A stretch of 64,000 nucleotides of DNA. It comes from Cytophagaceae bacterium (GTDB taxonomy: Bacteria; Bacteroidota; Bacteroidia; Cytophagales; UBA9547). Under the pieces are notes generated by a model, which worked only from the letters and a program-made list of their open reading frames with translations, ran no database searches and was not told the DNA's origin. The stretch spans positions 1 through 64,000 of the forward strand of contig JAIYAU010000034.1 in NCBI GenBank assembly GCA_027488865.1, written 5' to 3'. How positions within the stretch are numbered: position 1 is the first letter of the stretch; every line of letters starts with the position of its first letter. Both the position numbers and the translations under genes were made by a program. Below are positions 17,557 through 25,634 of the stretch, piece after piece.

Positions 17557-18192
17557 ATGGAATTAGTTAATTTTATTCTTCACATTGATAAACATTTACA
17601 AGAATTCATCATTAGTTATGAAAACTGGGTTTATGGAATTTTATTTTTGATAATTTTTGTAGAAACTGGCCTTGTTTTAATGCCATTTTTACCAGGCGAT
17701 AGTTTATTGTTTGCCGCTGGCACCTTATGTGCGCTTTCAGGAACACCCGAACTGCAAGGAAAAGGCTTAAATGTTTGGCTATTAATGGTACTTTTGTCTA
17801 TTGCAGCCATTGCAGGAGATACCTTAAACTATATTATTGGGAGATATTTTGGGGCCAAAATATTTGGTAAATTTCTAGACCCAAAACATATAAAACAAAC
17901 CGAAGATTTTTTTGAAAAACATGGTGGCAAAGCAGTAATATATGCCCGTTTTGCTCCATTTTTAAGAACCTTTGCTCCATTTGTGGCTGGTATCGGTGCT
18001 ATGCAATATAAAAAATTTATAAGTTATAACATTATAGGTGGTGTACTTTGGATATTTGGCATAACTCTCATAGGCTATTTCTTTGGGAATATACCCTTAA
18101 TTAAGAGTAATTTTAAATTGGTGGTACTGGGCATTATTGCACTTTCTTTGTTACAACCAGTGTTAGAAGTAATAAAAGCTAGGAAAAAGTAG
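17557..18192 (+). CDS. DedA family membrane protein
   Basis: 211 residues, inner membrane. DedA/SNARE-associated (VTT) domain. Seen: FVETGLVLMPFLPGDSLLFAAG (residues about 35-56), the glycine-rich GDTLNYIIGRYFG re-entrant segment, FFEKHGGKAVIYARFAPFLRTFAPFVAGIG (about 118-147) with the conserved Arg pair, and a C-terminal membrane helix. DedA proteins act in lipid flux (undecaprenyl phosphate or phospholipid recycling) and proton-motive-force homeostasis. It lies 79 bases after the PLP enzyme and is followed by a terminator. Confidence 0.92.
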   Translation: MELVNFILHIDKHLQEFIISYENWVYGILFLIIFVETGLVLMPFLPGDSLLFAAGTLCALSGTPELQGKGLNVWLLMVLLSIAAIAGDTLNYIIGRYFGAKIFGKFLDPKHIKQTEDFFEKHGGKAVIYARFAPFLRTFAPFVAGIGAMQYKKFISYNIIGGVLWIFGITLIGYFFGNIPLIKSNFKLVVLGIIALSLLQPVLEVIKARKK

Positions 18193-18342
18193 CTAACCTT
18201 GACTACGAGAAATTAGGCCACTTTTGAAAGACAAGACTGTAATTAGAAGATTATGAATTCAAAAACTGTTCATAATCAAGATGGTAAAGTCTATGTAGTT
18301 CAATGTGATTCGGCAATTTAGCACAATCAGAATAGACCAATA

Positions 18343-18371
18343 AAAACAGAGGAGGTAAAACCCTCTGTTTT
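18343..18371 (+). terminator. Intrinsic terminator downstream of DedA
   Basis: A perfect 10-bp stem (AAAACAGAGG with CCTCTGTTTT) around a 9-base loop, with the T-run inside the 3' arm. It separates the ribH-DedA group from the RNA-repair pair. Confidence 0.75.
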
Positions 18372-18505
18372 GTTCACTCAAGGTAATGTTTTGTACCCCA
18401 TCAAATAAGGTAATCTTAAAAAAACACACCTCCTCTCTTAAAAGTTATAATAATTTTTTTAAAAGAGTTTATACTAACATAAATAATTTCCACTGCGTAA
18501 AAACC

Positions 18506-18529
18506 TTGCGCACCAGCCTAGTATCTTTG
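18506..18529 (+). promoter_or_regulatory. Promoter-like TTG-N13-TATCTTTG before the RNA ligase
   Basis: TTG at 18506-18508 and a perfect -7 box TATCTTTG at 18522-18529, 20 bases before the ATG. Sequence and spacing match those upstream of both copies of the basic hypothetical protein. Confidence 0.6.
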
Positions 18530-18549
18530 TCAGCATAAAGAGAAAATAC

Positions 18550-19569
18550 ATGAACCTGACTTTGCTACGTGAGATGATTGCCCAAGACTATGTAAAGGTG
18601 ACTAAACACCCCCAACATGCCTTGTACATCTATAACTACACCCCAAAAGCACAGTATGATCGTATGTGGAACGAGTGCACCCTCGCTTGTCGCGGTTTGA
18701 TTATGGATGCTTCCAATAAATTGGTGGCTCGCCCTTTTCAGAAGTTCTTCAATCTGGGCGAAATGGCAGACCAAGCTATTCCAAACGAACCATTCGAAGT
18801 TTACGAAAAAATGGATGGCTCATTGGGTATTTTGTATTGGGCGGGTGATGTTCCTAAAATAGCGACTAGAGGGTCATTTATGAGTGATCAGGCCATCAAA
18901 GCTACGCAGATGTTGCATTCAGATTACCAACATAGCATCGACAAGTTGGATAAAAACTATACCTATCTTTTTGAAATCATTTATCCAGAAAATAGGATCG
19001 TGATCGATTATGGAACAAAGCAGGAATTGGTCTTGTTGGCCATCACTGAAACGGCTAGTGGATTGGAATTGCCTTTGCATGACCTTGGTTTTCCTTTGGT
19101 CAAACATTTCCATGGCCTTAACGATCTGCACGCTCTCAAAGAAAAGGAAGAAGACAACAAAGAAGGGTTTGTGGTGAAATTCAAAAGTGGCTATCGTCTC
19201 AAGGTAAAGTTTGAGGAATACCAACGCATCCACCGAATTGTGACAGGTATTTCTAATTTGGACATCTGGGAGTACTTGAAAGACGGTAAAGATCTACTTT
19301 CCATTTTGGATCGGGTGCCAGACGAGTTTTACGATTGGGTGAAAGAAACCAAGGCAAAGCTTTTGCAGGAATTTTCTGACATAGAAGCCATTGCCCAAAA
19401 CGAATTCAAGATCATAGGCGAAGAGAGAAAAGAAACCGCTTTGTATTTCCAAACCTGTCGTTATCCTGCTATTTTGTTTAAAATGCTGGACGGTAAACCG
19501 TACGATGATGTCATCTGGAAAATGATCAAACCTACGTTTGAGAAACCGTTTGCAAGAGCAGAAAGCTAA
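18550..19569 (+). CDS. T4 Rnl1-type RNA ligase
   Basis: 339 residues, cytoplasmic. ATP-dependent RNA ligase that seals 3'-OH and 5'-phosphate RNA ends through a lysyl-AMP intermediate. All nucleotidyltransferase motifs are visible: ACRGLIMD (residues 46-53), motif I EKMDGSLG with nucleophile Lys87, motif III YLFEIIYPENRIVIDYG (139-155), motif IV EGFVVKF (205-211), and motif V LKVKFEEY (217-224). The length and C-terminal helical domain fit T4 RNA ligase 1 (PF09511-type). The next gene encodes a T4 Pnkp-like end-healing enzyme, so the two form a complete heal-and-seal module. Base composition is more GC-balanced than the genes on either side. Confidence 0.9.
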   Translation: MNLTLLREMIAQDYVKVTKHPQHALYIYNYTPKAQYDRMWNECTLACRGLIMDASNKLVARPFQKFFNLGEMADQAIPNEPFEVYEKMDGSLGILYWAGDVPKIATRGSFMSDQAIKATQMLHSDYQHSIDKLDKNYTYLFEIIYPENRIVIDYGTKQELVLLAITETASGLELPLHDLGFPLVKHFHGLNDLHALKEKEEDNKEGFVVKFKSGYRLKVKFEEYQRIHRIVTGISNLDIWEYLKDGKDLLSILDRVPDEFYDWVKETKAKLLQEFSDIEAIAQNEFKIIGEERKETALYFQTCRYPAILFKMLDGKPYDDVIWKMIKPTFEKPFARAES

Positions 19570-19642
19570 GGTGTTAAAAATGAAAGACTTAAAACTAATA
19601 AATACGCCATAAGTCTATAACTTTTGGCTTTAAACTAAATAA

Positions 19643-20524
19643 ATGAAAACCGTACTTATCCTGAGAGGTCTTCCCGCAAGTGGAAAATCAACCTTTGCCA
19701 AACAATTGCTGGACGAACATCCTGGCCAATACAAAAGACTGAATAAAGACGAGTTACGAGCCATGTTGGACAACAACCATCATACCACGGCCAACGAAAA
19801 GTTTGTGGAGAAGGTGCGTGACATGATGTTGGTTGAAGCCTTGCACGCAGGAAAACACGTGGTGATCGACGATACCAACTTATCAGACAGGCCTTTAGAG
19901 CGCATCACCCAAGTGGTGCAGCGATACGCCAAAGACACTGGGGAAGAGGTGAAAATAGAAATCAAAGATATTGACACCTCGCTAGAAGAATGTTTGGCTC
20001 GAGATGCCAAACGTGAAAAGCAAGTAGGTAAAAAGGTAATCATGCGCATGTACAAACAACACATACTAAGGGACGAACGCGGCCCGCACTACCAAGTGCA
20101 AGACAAAACTTTTCCTCCTGCCATTATCTGTGATTTAGATGGCACATTGGCCATTCTAAACGGGAGAAGTCCTTTTAATGCAGAAGCTTGTGAGTTTGAT
20201 TTGTTGAACGAACCCATTGTGGAGTTGGTTAAAACTTATCAACAATTGGGCAATGCACTTATTCTCATGTCGGGACGGGAAGAAAAAGCTAGACCAGCTA
20301 CCGAAAAATGGTTGGCTAAACATGGCATTTCGTACAAAGCCTTGTACATGCGCAATACAGGAGACCAACGTAAAGATGCCGTGGTGAAAAAGGAACTTTT
20401 TAACCTGCATGTCCACGGAAAGTACTATGTACGATTTGTCTTGGATGACCGTGACCAAGTAGTGGATTTATGGAGGTTAGAACTTGGACTGCCTTGTTTA
20501 CAGGTGAATTATGGGGATTTTTAA
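19643..20524 (+). CDS. T4 Pnkp-type polynucleotide 5'-kinase/3'-phosphatase
   Basis: 293 residues, close to T4 Pnkp (about 300). The N-terminal kinase has a P-loop GLPASGKST (9-17), a conserved NKDELRAML segment (34-42) and VVIDDTNLSD (73-82). The C-terminal HAD phosphatase has DLDGTLA (164-170, with Asp164 and Asp166), MSGREE (209-214), RNTGDQRKDAVVKKELF (237-253) and VLDDRDQVVDLWR (266-278), each with a clear T4 counterpart. It phosphorylates 5'-OH ends and removes 3'-phosphates or 2',3'-cyclic phosphates, preparing RNA for the ligase 73 bases upstream. Domain order is as in T4. It is convergent with the next gene. Confidence 0.92.
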   Translation: MKTVLILRGLPASGKSTFAKQLLDEHPGQYKRLNKDELRAMLDNNHHTTANEKFVEKVRDMMLVEALHAGKHVVIDDTNLSDRPLERITQVVQRYAKDTGEEVKIEIKDIDTSLEECLARDAKREKQVGKKVIMRMYKQHILRDERGPHYQVQDKTFPPAIICDLDGTLAILNGRSPFNAEACEFDLLNEPIVELVKTYQQLGNALILMSGREEKARPATEKWLAKHGISYKALYMRNTGDQRKDAVVKKELFNLHVHGKYYVRFVLDDRDQVVDLWRLELGLPCLQVNYGDF

Positions 20525-20542
20525 GTAGCTGGAACCATATTT

Positions 20543-21043
20543 TCAGTAACTACTATCCTTAACAAAGTAACAAATTATTGGAGATATGTATTTTGTATGT
20601 TTCTTGGAATAAAGTTTTGTGGAGTATCCATTAATCATTACTCTTGATTGATCAATTAAACCAAATTCATAAAAATATCCCAAATAATGTCCATACTGTT
20701 CCATAATCAAATTTCCATTATTAGAAATAAATACACCGTTCTGATTCACAGTTGGGTTCTGTCTTTGTTCAGATGAAGGATAACATTTATATCTGGCAGA
20801 GTTAACAAAAGTTCCATTCTTATAAAATCGAATAAACGAATAACTGTAAATGGTGTCCAGAAACATTGCTGCTCCCATATAAACTCCATCATACCTTACA
20901 AACAAGGTATCACTCCTAAATTCAATTTTTTTTAGTAAGCTAAATTTAGTTTTTTTTGAAACTTCGTCATGATTTTCTACTGGACATTCTTGAGAAAACC
21001 CAATCTTAACAATAAAAATTAATAAAATTACTAATAGTTTCAT
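20543..21043 (-). CDS. Secreted hypothetical protein
   Basis: 166 residues from the ATG giving MKLLVILLIFIVKIGFSQ, a clear signal peptide. An upstream in-frame start at 21082 would add 13 non-hydrophobic residues in front of it and is rejected. The mature part is beta-rich with repeated Tyr-Gly and Phe-Tyr-Lys-Asn-Gly turns. I do not recognise a family. It is 19 bases from the convergent kinase gene and downstream of the toxin-antitoxin pair on the same strand. Confidence 0.7.
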   Translation of the reverse strand: MKLLVILLIFIVKIGFSQECPVENHDEVSKKTKFSLLKKIEFRSDTLFVRYDGVYMGAAMFLDTIYSYSFIRFYKNGTFVNSARYKCYPSSEQRQNPTVNQNGVFISNNGNLIMEQYGHYLGYFYEFGLIDQSRVMINGYSTKLYSKKHTKYISPIICYFVKDSSY

Positions 21044-21094
21044 ACCGATACGCTTCCTTTCTGCTCTTGAGCAACAACTCAAGGATGCAGTGCA

Positions 21095-21499
21095 CTATAA
21101 AGTCGTTGTCCAATCTTCCAATTTAATTCCACTAATACGGTTAAAATGATTCGTGTTGTTAGTAACCATTATCAACTGATGGGTTACGGAGGTTACTCCA
21201 ATTAAAAGGTCAAAATCGTCAACTGGTGTTCCTGATTTTTGTAATCTAGCCTTTTCTTTTGCATATAAGTCCAATGAATGGAAGATTGGAAGTATTTGTT
21301 CACCAATTAAAAAATTGTCCAACACCTTTCTATTCTTTTCGGGCTTCTCGCTTTTCTCAACACCAAATTTAAGTTCTGCTAAAGTCATTTCCGAAATAAA
21401 GCAATTTTCACCAGTTACTTTATCAAATTTGGTCTCAAGGTCAAATTTGCCTTTCATGTAAAAGATGGCAATATTGGTGTCAATAAGGTATTTTTTCAA
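21095..21499 (-). CDS. PIN-domain RNase toxin (VapC/FitB type)
   Basis: 134 residues, the usual size. The start MKKYLIDTNIAIFYMKG has Asp7 of the PIN active site. Further residues are Glu42 in TLAELKFGVE, Asp97 in PVDDFDLLIG and TNNTNHFNRISGIKLEDW (113-130). PIN toxins are Mg-dependent RNases that cut tRNA or rRNA when not bound by antitoxin. The gene overlaps the antitoxin gene by four bases (ATGA), the classic type II arrangement. It ends 571 bases from the RNA-repair kinase gene. Confidence 0.9.
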   Translation of the reverse strand: MKKYLIDTNIAIFYMKGKFDLETKFDKVTGENCFISEMTLAELKFGVEKSEKPEKNRKVLDNFLIGEQILPIFHSLDLYAKEKARLQKSGTPVDDFDLLIGVTSVTHQLIMVTNNTNHFNRISGIKLEDWTTTL

Positions 21500-21741
21500 A
21501 ACGATTCAATTCGCCTAGTAGAAACTCTGTTGTTACGAATCTCTTCAATAATTTCTTCTGCTGATTTTTTTGAGTCAAACGCACCAAAAGCTTTTTTGAA
21601 TGAAGATTTTTTGTCGGTCAAGTCTGCTTTTACCGAAGCGGTCAATCTAGATATAAGATCAAGTTTATTGCTGGTACTTAGATTATCTAAAAGCCCTACA
21701 TAACCGTCAACAATGGTGGTATTTACTTCTGATTTTCTCAT
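21496..21741 (-). CDS. Cognate type II antitoxin
   Basis: 81 residues. The C-terminal segment SAEEIIEEIRNNRVSTRRIE is the typical toxin-wrapping tail of Bacteroidota antitoxins paired with PIN toxins. The N-terminal half should form the dimerisation or DNA-binding part. It precedes and overlaps the toxin gene. Autoregulation of the operon is expected from the family, but no operator palindrome is obvious. Confidence 0.8.
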   Translation of the reverse strand: MRKSEVNTTIVDGYVGLLDNLSTSNKLDLISRLTASVKADLTDKKSSFKKAFGAFDSKKSAEEIIEEIRNNRVSTRRIESF

Positions 21742-21905
21742 GGTATCAAATTTAAAGAAAATAACTGAATATTTAAATATCAGTGTAATCTGTAGGTTAT
21801 TTTCTGAAAATTCAGACCAAGGAAGGGGTAGTTGGTGATTTCTAACTTGAGGGCAAGCTAGTTATTTGAAGCACATAACTCCACTCGATTTGTGGCTGGC
21901 ATTTT

Positions 21906-22658
21906 TTATAGTCCGTTATATGGATAGCCAATTTCATTTAAGTCTACTTTTAATTTTTCAAAGTCGTCAATAACTGGATTAAGTCCCAACACAACATCTT
22001 TTGTTAACGGCTTAAAGTCGTAAATATGTTTAACCAAATCCAATTTTAGTTTATGCTCCTCAAACTGTTCTTCATAATAATCACTTGCCCACTTCTTGTA
22101 TGTTGAAGGGTTATTGTCAAAAATATAAAGTAAATCAGCACTCCCGTCTCCGTATTTGACTTTTGGAAACTTAATATCGCCAACTTTCCAATTATCATCA
22201 GTAGCTTTTCGCCAAATACAAAAGGTTGTTCCAATTGATTTTATTGGTTCTCCAAATATAAAATCTTTAAATTCTTCTGGAATTGAATCAACAACACCTT
22301 TCCAAATGTGTTGTTCACTAATTGTTTTTTTGTGTCCAAACAGTTTATATATTTTTTCTATAAAGGTAACTGGTTGAATTTCTTTAGTAATCCAATTGCT
22401 CATTTCACTTTCGTGTGCTTGACCATTAATTATTGCGGCATGTTGACTAAATAAAATTTGAAATTCGTCACCAGAACCATCGCGCATTTGAAAATACTCT
22501 TCTTGTTTGATTTTGTCCCAAGCGTTGTTGTAAGAATAATAGCGGTATTCCCATTCTCTAGAAATAATGGCATCAAGTGTCGCCAAAGCTTTACAAAGTT
22601 TTTGTAAAGTCTTTATTTCAGGAAGTTCTGCTAAATGTTGAGTTGAAATTTTTGTCAT
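21906..22658 (-). CDS. Hypothetical protein with MRDGSGDEFQILFS motif
   Basis: 250 residues, cytoplasmic, acidic, Trp-rich. Notable segments are MRDGSGDEFQILFSQHAAII (about residues 57-76), an AHESEMSNW turn and a DGSADLLYIFD strand (about 171). The first resembles orphan proteins scattered in accessory regions of many bacteria, but I cannot name a family or function. It stands alone with 160 bases upstream of the antitoxin gene and repeat B1 behind its start. Confidence 0.65.
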   Translation of the reverse strand: MTKISTQHLAELPEIKTLQKLCKALATLDAIISREWEYRYYSYNNAWDKIKQEEYFQMRDGSGDEFQILFSQHAAIINGQAHESEMSNWITKEIQPVTFIEKIYKLFGHKKTISEQHIWKGVVDSIPEEFKDFIFGEPIKSIGTTFCIWRKATDDNWKVGDIKFPKVKYGDGSADLLYIFDNNPSTYKKWASDYYEEQFEEHKLKLDLVKHIYDFKPLTKDVVLGLNPVIDDFEKLKVDLNEIGYPYNGL

Positions 22659-22707
22659 AGCTGTTTTTGTATTTTACTTACCACTTACACTTATATTTAC
22701 AACTCCC

Positions 22708-22870
22708 TCTGGTGCGGAAGTTTACTTACGTACCCAAAACGTAATAGGAACTTTGTTCCGATAGTTGCATAACAAGACCATGATCTTTATCCATTAAAGA
22801 TCACTTACTCAAATCCAATTCCCAACATGTACAATCTTAACTGAAAATATTTATTTATCCAATTAATCAA
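22708..22870 (+). repeat. B1 element: double-hairpin repeat
   Basis: First hairpin GGAAGT-TT-ACTTACG (one mismatch), then TACCCAAAACGTAATA, then second hairpin GGAAC-TTT-GTTCC, then a tail shared with B5 through TTATTTATCCAATTAATCAA. It lies between divergent genes. Confidence 0.85.
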
Positions 22871-22999
22871 GGGTAGAATTAAAACAAGAAAAGAAACCCT
22901 CAATTTAAGCCTATCCTACGATCATCTTCCAAGCTTCCTTCGAGTATCTTCCCTTTTTCTTTTAAACAACTTAAAACTTTTTATCACCGTGCACGCTGG

Positions 23000-23023
23000 T
23001 TGCACTGTGCCAAATTATCTTTG
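23000..23023 (+). promoter_or_regulatory. Promoter-like TTG-N13-TATCTTTG before copy 2 basic protein
   Basis: TTG at 23000-23002 and a perfect -7 box TATCTTTG at 23016-23023. It ends only four bases before the ATG, so transcription would begin at or near the start codon, implying a leaderless mRNA if both assignments are right. Confidence 0.55.
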
Positions 23024-23027
23024 AGGT

Positions 23028-23558
23028 ATGGAACGTGATCGATTGGAGTATCTCATCAAAGCTGGATTATTAAAAGGTGTGGTGGGCACATTTGGCAACT
23101 GGGTGTTTCGTCGGCAACAGGGCGGGCACATCGTGCACTATCTAAAGTACTCAGGGCCAGTATCCAACACACCCAAGCAACAGAAAAGCCGCAGCAAGTT
23201 CCGCGACGCAGTACACTATGCCAACCAAGCTATGTTAGTTCCCGAAATAAAGGCAGCATACACTGCTACGGCCAAAAATAAAAAGAAGAATAACGTTCAT
23301 TTGTTGGCTACGCAATACTTCCTTAAAGGTATTTATATTCCGTTGCCAGTGACCTTAGCAACAAAATATGCTAGTTGGGAGGCCATTTTGCAAGAAATAC
23401 ATCTGATGCAACCCCATTTGCCCAGTAAAGGCAGAAGAAGGTCAAGAGCCTCAAAAGTAATAAAACCAGCTTTGCCTCTCTTGCAACGTAAAGTAAAGAT
23501 TAAGGATACCAAACCATGTACTCGTTTAGGCAAGCTCAGCTTTTACAACACGACCTAG
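23028..23558 (+). CDS. Basic Bacteroidota-specific hypothetical protein, copy 2
   Basis: 176 residues. Paralogue of 128-661: GTFGNWVFRRQQGG, then an almost identical block from GPVSNTPKQQKSRSKFRDAV through HLLATQYFLKG, while the N-terminal 15 residues and the basic tail diverge; both end in YNTT or CNTT. The DNA of the shared block is also nearly identical, so duplication is recent or conversion is active. No known catalytic motif. Base composition is GC-balanced like copy 1 and the RNA-repair genes. It is flanked by B1 and B2 repeats. Confidence 0.8.
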   Translation: MERDRLEYLIKAGLLKGVVGTFGNWVFRRQQGGHIVHYLKYSGPVSNTPKQQKSRSKFRDAVHYANQAMLVPEIKAAYTATAKNKKKNNVHLLATQYFLKGIYIPLPVTLATKYASWEAILQEIHLMQPHLPSKGRRRSRASKVIKPALPLLQRKVKIKDTKPCTRLGKLSFYNTT

Positions 23559-23699
23559 TATATAACAGACAGTAGGAAGGCTTGCGCAGTAGGAAAGTAT
23601 CAAAATGAACGTGATGGCTAAGCGGACGCCTTTTTATATAATATCACCGACGGATTTCGGCGCTAGCTTGAAAATTATACCAGTAGATACCGTAAAGGA

Positions 23700-23766
23700 C
23701 TGCAACTTTCGGAACTAAGTTCCTAATACGTTTTGGGTACGGAAGTGAACTTCCGCACCAGAGGAG
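23700..23766 (-). repeat. B2 element: double-hairpin repeat (inverted)
   Basis: Minus-strand copy of B with both hairpins intact (GGAAGTTCACTTCC and GGAACTTAGTTCC on the minus strand). It lies between the 3' ends of copy 2 of the basic protein and the next minus-strand gene. Confidence 0.85.
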
Positions 23767-23769
23767 TTC

Positions 23770-24540
23770 CTAGTGGGGTCTAAACCTTTTCTTTTGTTGA
23801 AGTTCTCTAGATTTCATCACTTTTTTATGCAATTCTTTCCGTGCTGAATTATGCATATAGGTATCCCACAAATTAATGGAATCCAACACGATAGGCTTCA
23901 TATTAAATTTATACATTTCTTCTTGGTTTAATGAATAGGTGGTATCAATTCGCACAATTGATATTGAAGGCCTTTTCCTTTTTTTTATTAATGGAATATC
24001 CTTTTTAAAGACTTTGAGATATTTTTTTAAACCATATTTTGAATAAACCTGATCCTCACGGTAGCAATCCTTATAAGAAGCGAACCCTAAGCCTTTGATG
24101 TGGTAATAAATATAAATAGAAGAATCTCTTAAATTTTCTGAGTTTAGATATGTGTCACCTCCAAAATGGATGCCTTTCTGGAAAGGGGTTTCCTTATTTC
24201 TGAATTCCTTTATATCTTCATTGCCATATTTAATTTTGTGCCTTAACATATAGTTACTTTTACCATTAAAATAGGGAAGTAATTTTTTGTACATTAACGA
24301 ATCACCACACCTTCGAACAATGTAATCAAGTCCAGAGACCAATGAAAAATCAAAATCATAAGATTTATTATTAGCATCTATATATTTTTGAGGGAGAACG
24401 TAATATGGTCTTTCATATTTAACAAACTCATGTTTAACAAATCCATTGATTTCAAATACCTCAAATGACTTATTTGAACAGCCAATAATTACTTGGGTAA
24501 TCATCAAATAAAAAAAGCTAACTCGGTTTCTTTTCATCAT
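23770..24540 (-). CDS. Lipoprotein of unknown function
   Basis: 256 residues. The signal peptide ends at a lipobox-like VIIGCS (Cys near residue 21), so it is probably lipid-anchored. The mature part is rich in Lys and Tyr, with a KKYLKVFKKDIPLIKKRKRP segment and a very basic C-terminus (KSRELQQKKRFRPH). No family is recognised. It is isolated between B2 and B3 repeats in the same orientation. Confidence 0.65.
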   Translation of the reverse strand: MMKRNRVSFFYLMITQVIIGCSNKSFEVFEINGFVKHEFVKYERPYYVLPQKYIDANNKSYDFDFSLVSGLDYIVRRCGDSLMYKKLLPYFNGKSNYMLRHKIKYGNEDIKEFRNKETPFQKGIHFGGDTYLNSENLRDSSIYIYYHIKGLGFASYKDCYREDQVYSKYGLKKYLKVFKKDIPLIKKRKRPSISIVRIDTTYSLNQEEMYKFNMKPIVLDSINLWDTYMHNSARKELHKKVMKSRELQQKKRFRPH

Positions 24541-24584
24541 TCCGTTTTTAAGATTTCATCTTTTTCAACTTGCTGCATAGGAGC

Positions 24585-24650
24585 TGCAACTTTCGGAACT
24601 AAGTTCCTATTACGTTTTATGACTCGGAAGTAAACTTCCGCGCCAGAGTG
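24585..24650 (-). repeat. B3 element: double-hairpin repeat (inverted)
   Basis: Minus-strand copy of B. Both stems are present (GGAAGTTTACTTCC and GGAACTTAGTTCC). It lies in the 111-bp gap between two minus-strand genes. Confidence 0.85.
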
Positions 24651-24651
24651 A

Positions 24652-25107
24652 CTACTTCCATCTTTTAGACATCATGCCTTTGATTTTCATCAAGGCTTCA
24701 CGAAACACTCCGCTCCAAAGGATTATAAAAACTAAAACAAGACTGATTACTGTTGCCATTAATAGTCCAATAGTATCGGATAATCTCAACTTGTAGTTAA
24801 GGGCATAAAAGAGGATTAGAATTAAAGTTAGTAAATACCATTTACCATTTAATTTAGGGTTTCGAACTTCTTTAAAATCTACCACCACCGACAAAATGAT
24901 TGGAAGTAAATAAATCGACATTCCAAAGGCAACACCTTCCTTTTCTTTGGCTAAATCTATATGTTCTGGAAAATCAGATGAATAATAACGAAATTGGCTG
25001 TAAGAAATAGCCAAAATACTAGTTAAAAATGCGACGATTAATAGCATCTTAATAAAAATAATCACCCCAATTATGCTTTTAGTTAAAAACCTAATCACCC
25101 CAATCAC
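24652..25107 (-). CDS. Four-helix membrane protein
   Basis: 151 residues with hydrophobic segments at about 8-38, 55-65, 80-98 and 110-132, and a short basic C-terminus. No family is recognised. The start overlaps the 3' end of the preceding gene by 17 bases, so the two are translated from one mRNA and may function together at the inner membrane. Confidence 0.6.
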   Translation of the reverse strand: MIGVIRFLTKSIIGVIIFIKMLLIVAFLTSILAISYSQFRYYSSDFPEHIDLAKEKEGVAFGMSIYLLPIILSVVVDFKEVRNPKLNGKWYLLTLILILFYALNYKLRLSDTIGLLMATVISLVLVFIILWSGVFREALMKIKGMMSKRWK

Positions 25108-25552
25108 GAATTAAATTTGGTCTAACTCTATTTAATTTATCAAAAATTTGATCTGCAATTTTTAAATCATCTAGTGCGGTTCGGTTATAATTATTATTAC
25201 AAGTTGGATATCCATTATTCGTGGATAAATCATAAATAAAACAAACTCTATTTTTTTGTATCATTGTCAAATAAATAATCTCTCCAACTTGTTCAGTGAA
25301 AAAATTACTTTCAACTATTCCTCCATTACCATATTTACATATTAATGAGCAATTTCCCTCATCAGGTGGATTAGAAGACTGATTAAATGAAAAAGTAATA
25401 TTTCCATCGTAAGTTTCAAAAACATGAATAAACAAGTCTTTTGAATTTTTCACTTTAATAGTTAACACTTTTTGACGAAATCCAATCATTACATAAATGA
25501 CAATAAATAATATAGAAATACAAAGCCCTAACAGTATATATTTTTTATTCAT
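25091..25552 (-). CDS. Membrane-anchored hypothetical protein
   Basis: 153 residues: one N-terminal membrane helix (about 6-27), then an extracytoplasmic domain with several Cys (GNCSLICKYG and TCNNNYN). The Cys pairs suggest disulfides. No family is recognised. First gene of a two-gene operon with the overlapping four-helix protein. Confidence 0.6.
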   Translation of the reverse strand: MNKKYILLGLCISILFIVIYVMIGFRQKVLTIKVKNSKDLFIHVFETYDGNITFSFNQSSNPPDEGNCSLICKYGNGGIVESNFFTEQVGEIIYLTMIQKNRVCFIYDLSTNNGYPTCNNNYNRTALDDLKIADQIFDKLNRVRPNLIRDWGD

Positions 25553-25634
25553 TACTTTTTAAATTAATGTTTATATGAAATAACATTTTATGGTTGATAA
25601 ACTTCTGAAGGTGTGAATACTCTATTAGCAAAAG

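Larger units (their letters stand above)
18193..18549. other. Intergenic region before the RNA-repair genes
   Basis: 357 bases without a gene. It holds a terminator-like hairpin (18343-18371) and the promoter-like motif of the RNA ligase (18506-18529). The rest is AT-rich with no recognisable structure. Confidence 0.7.
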
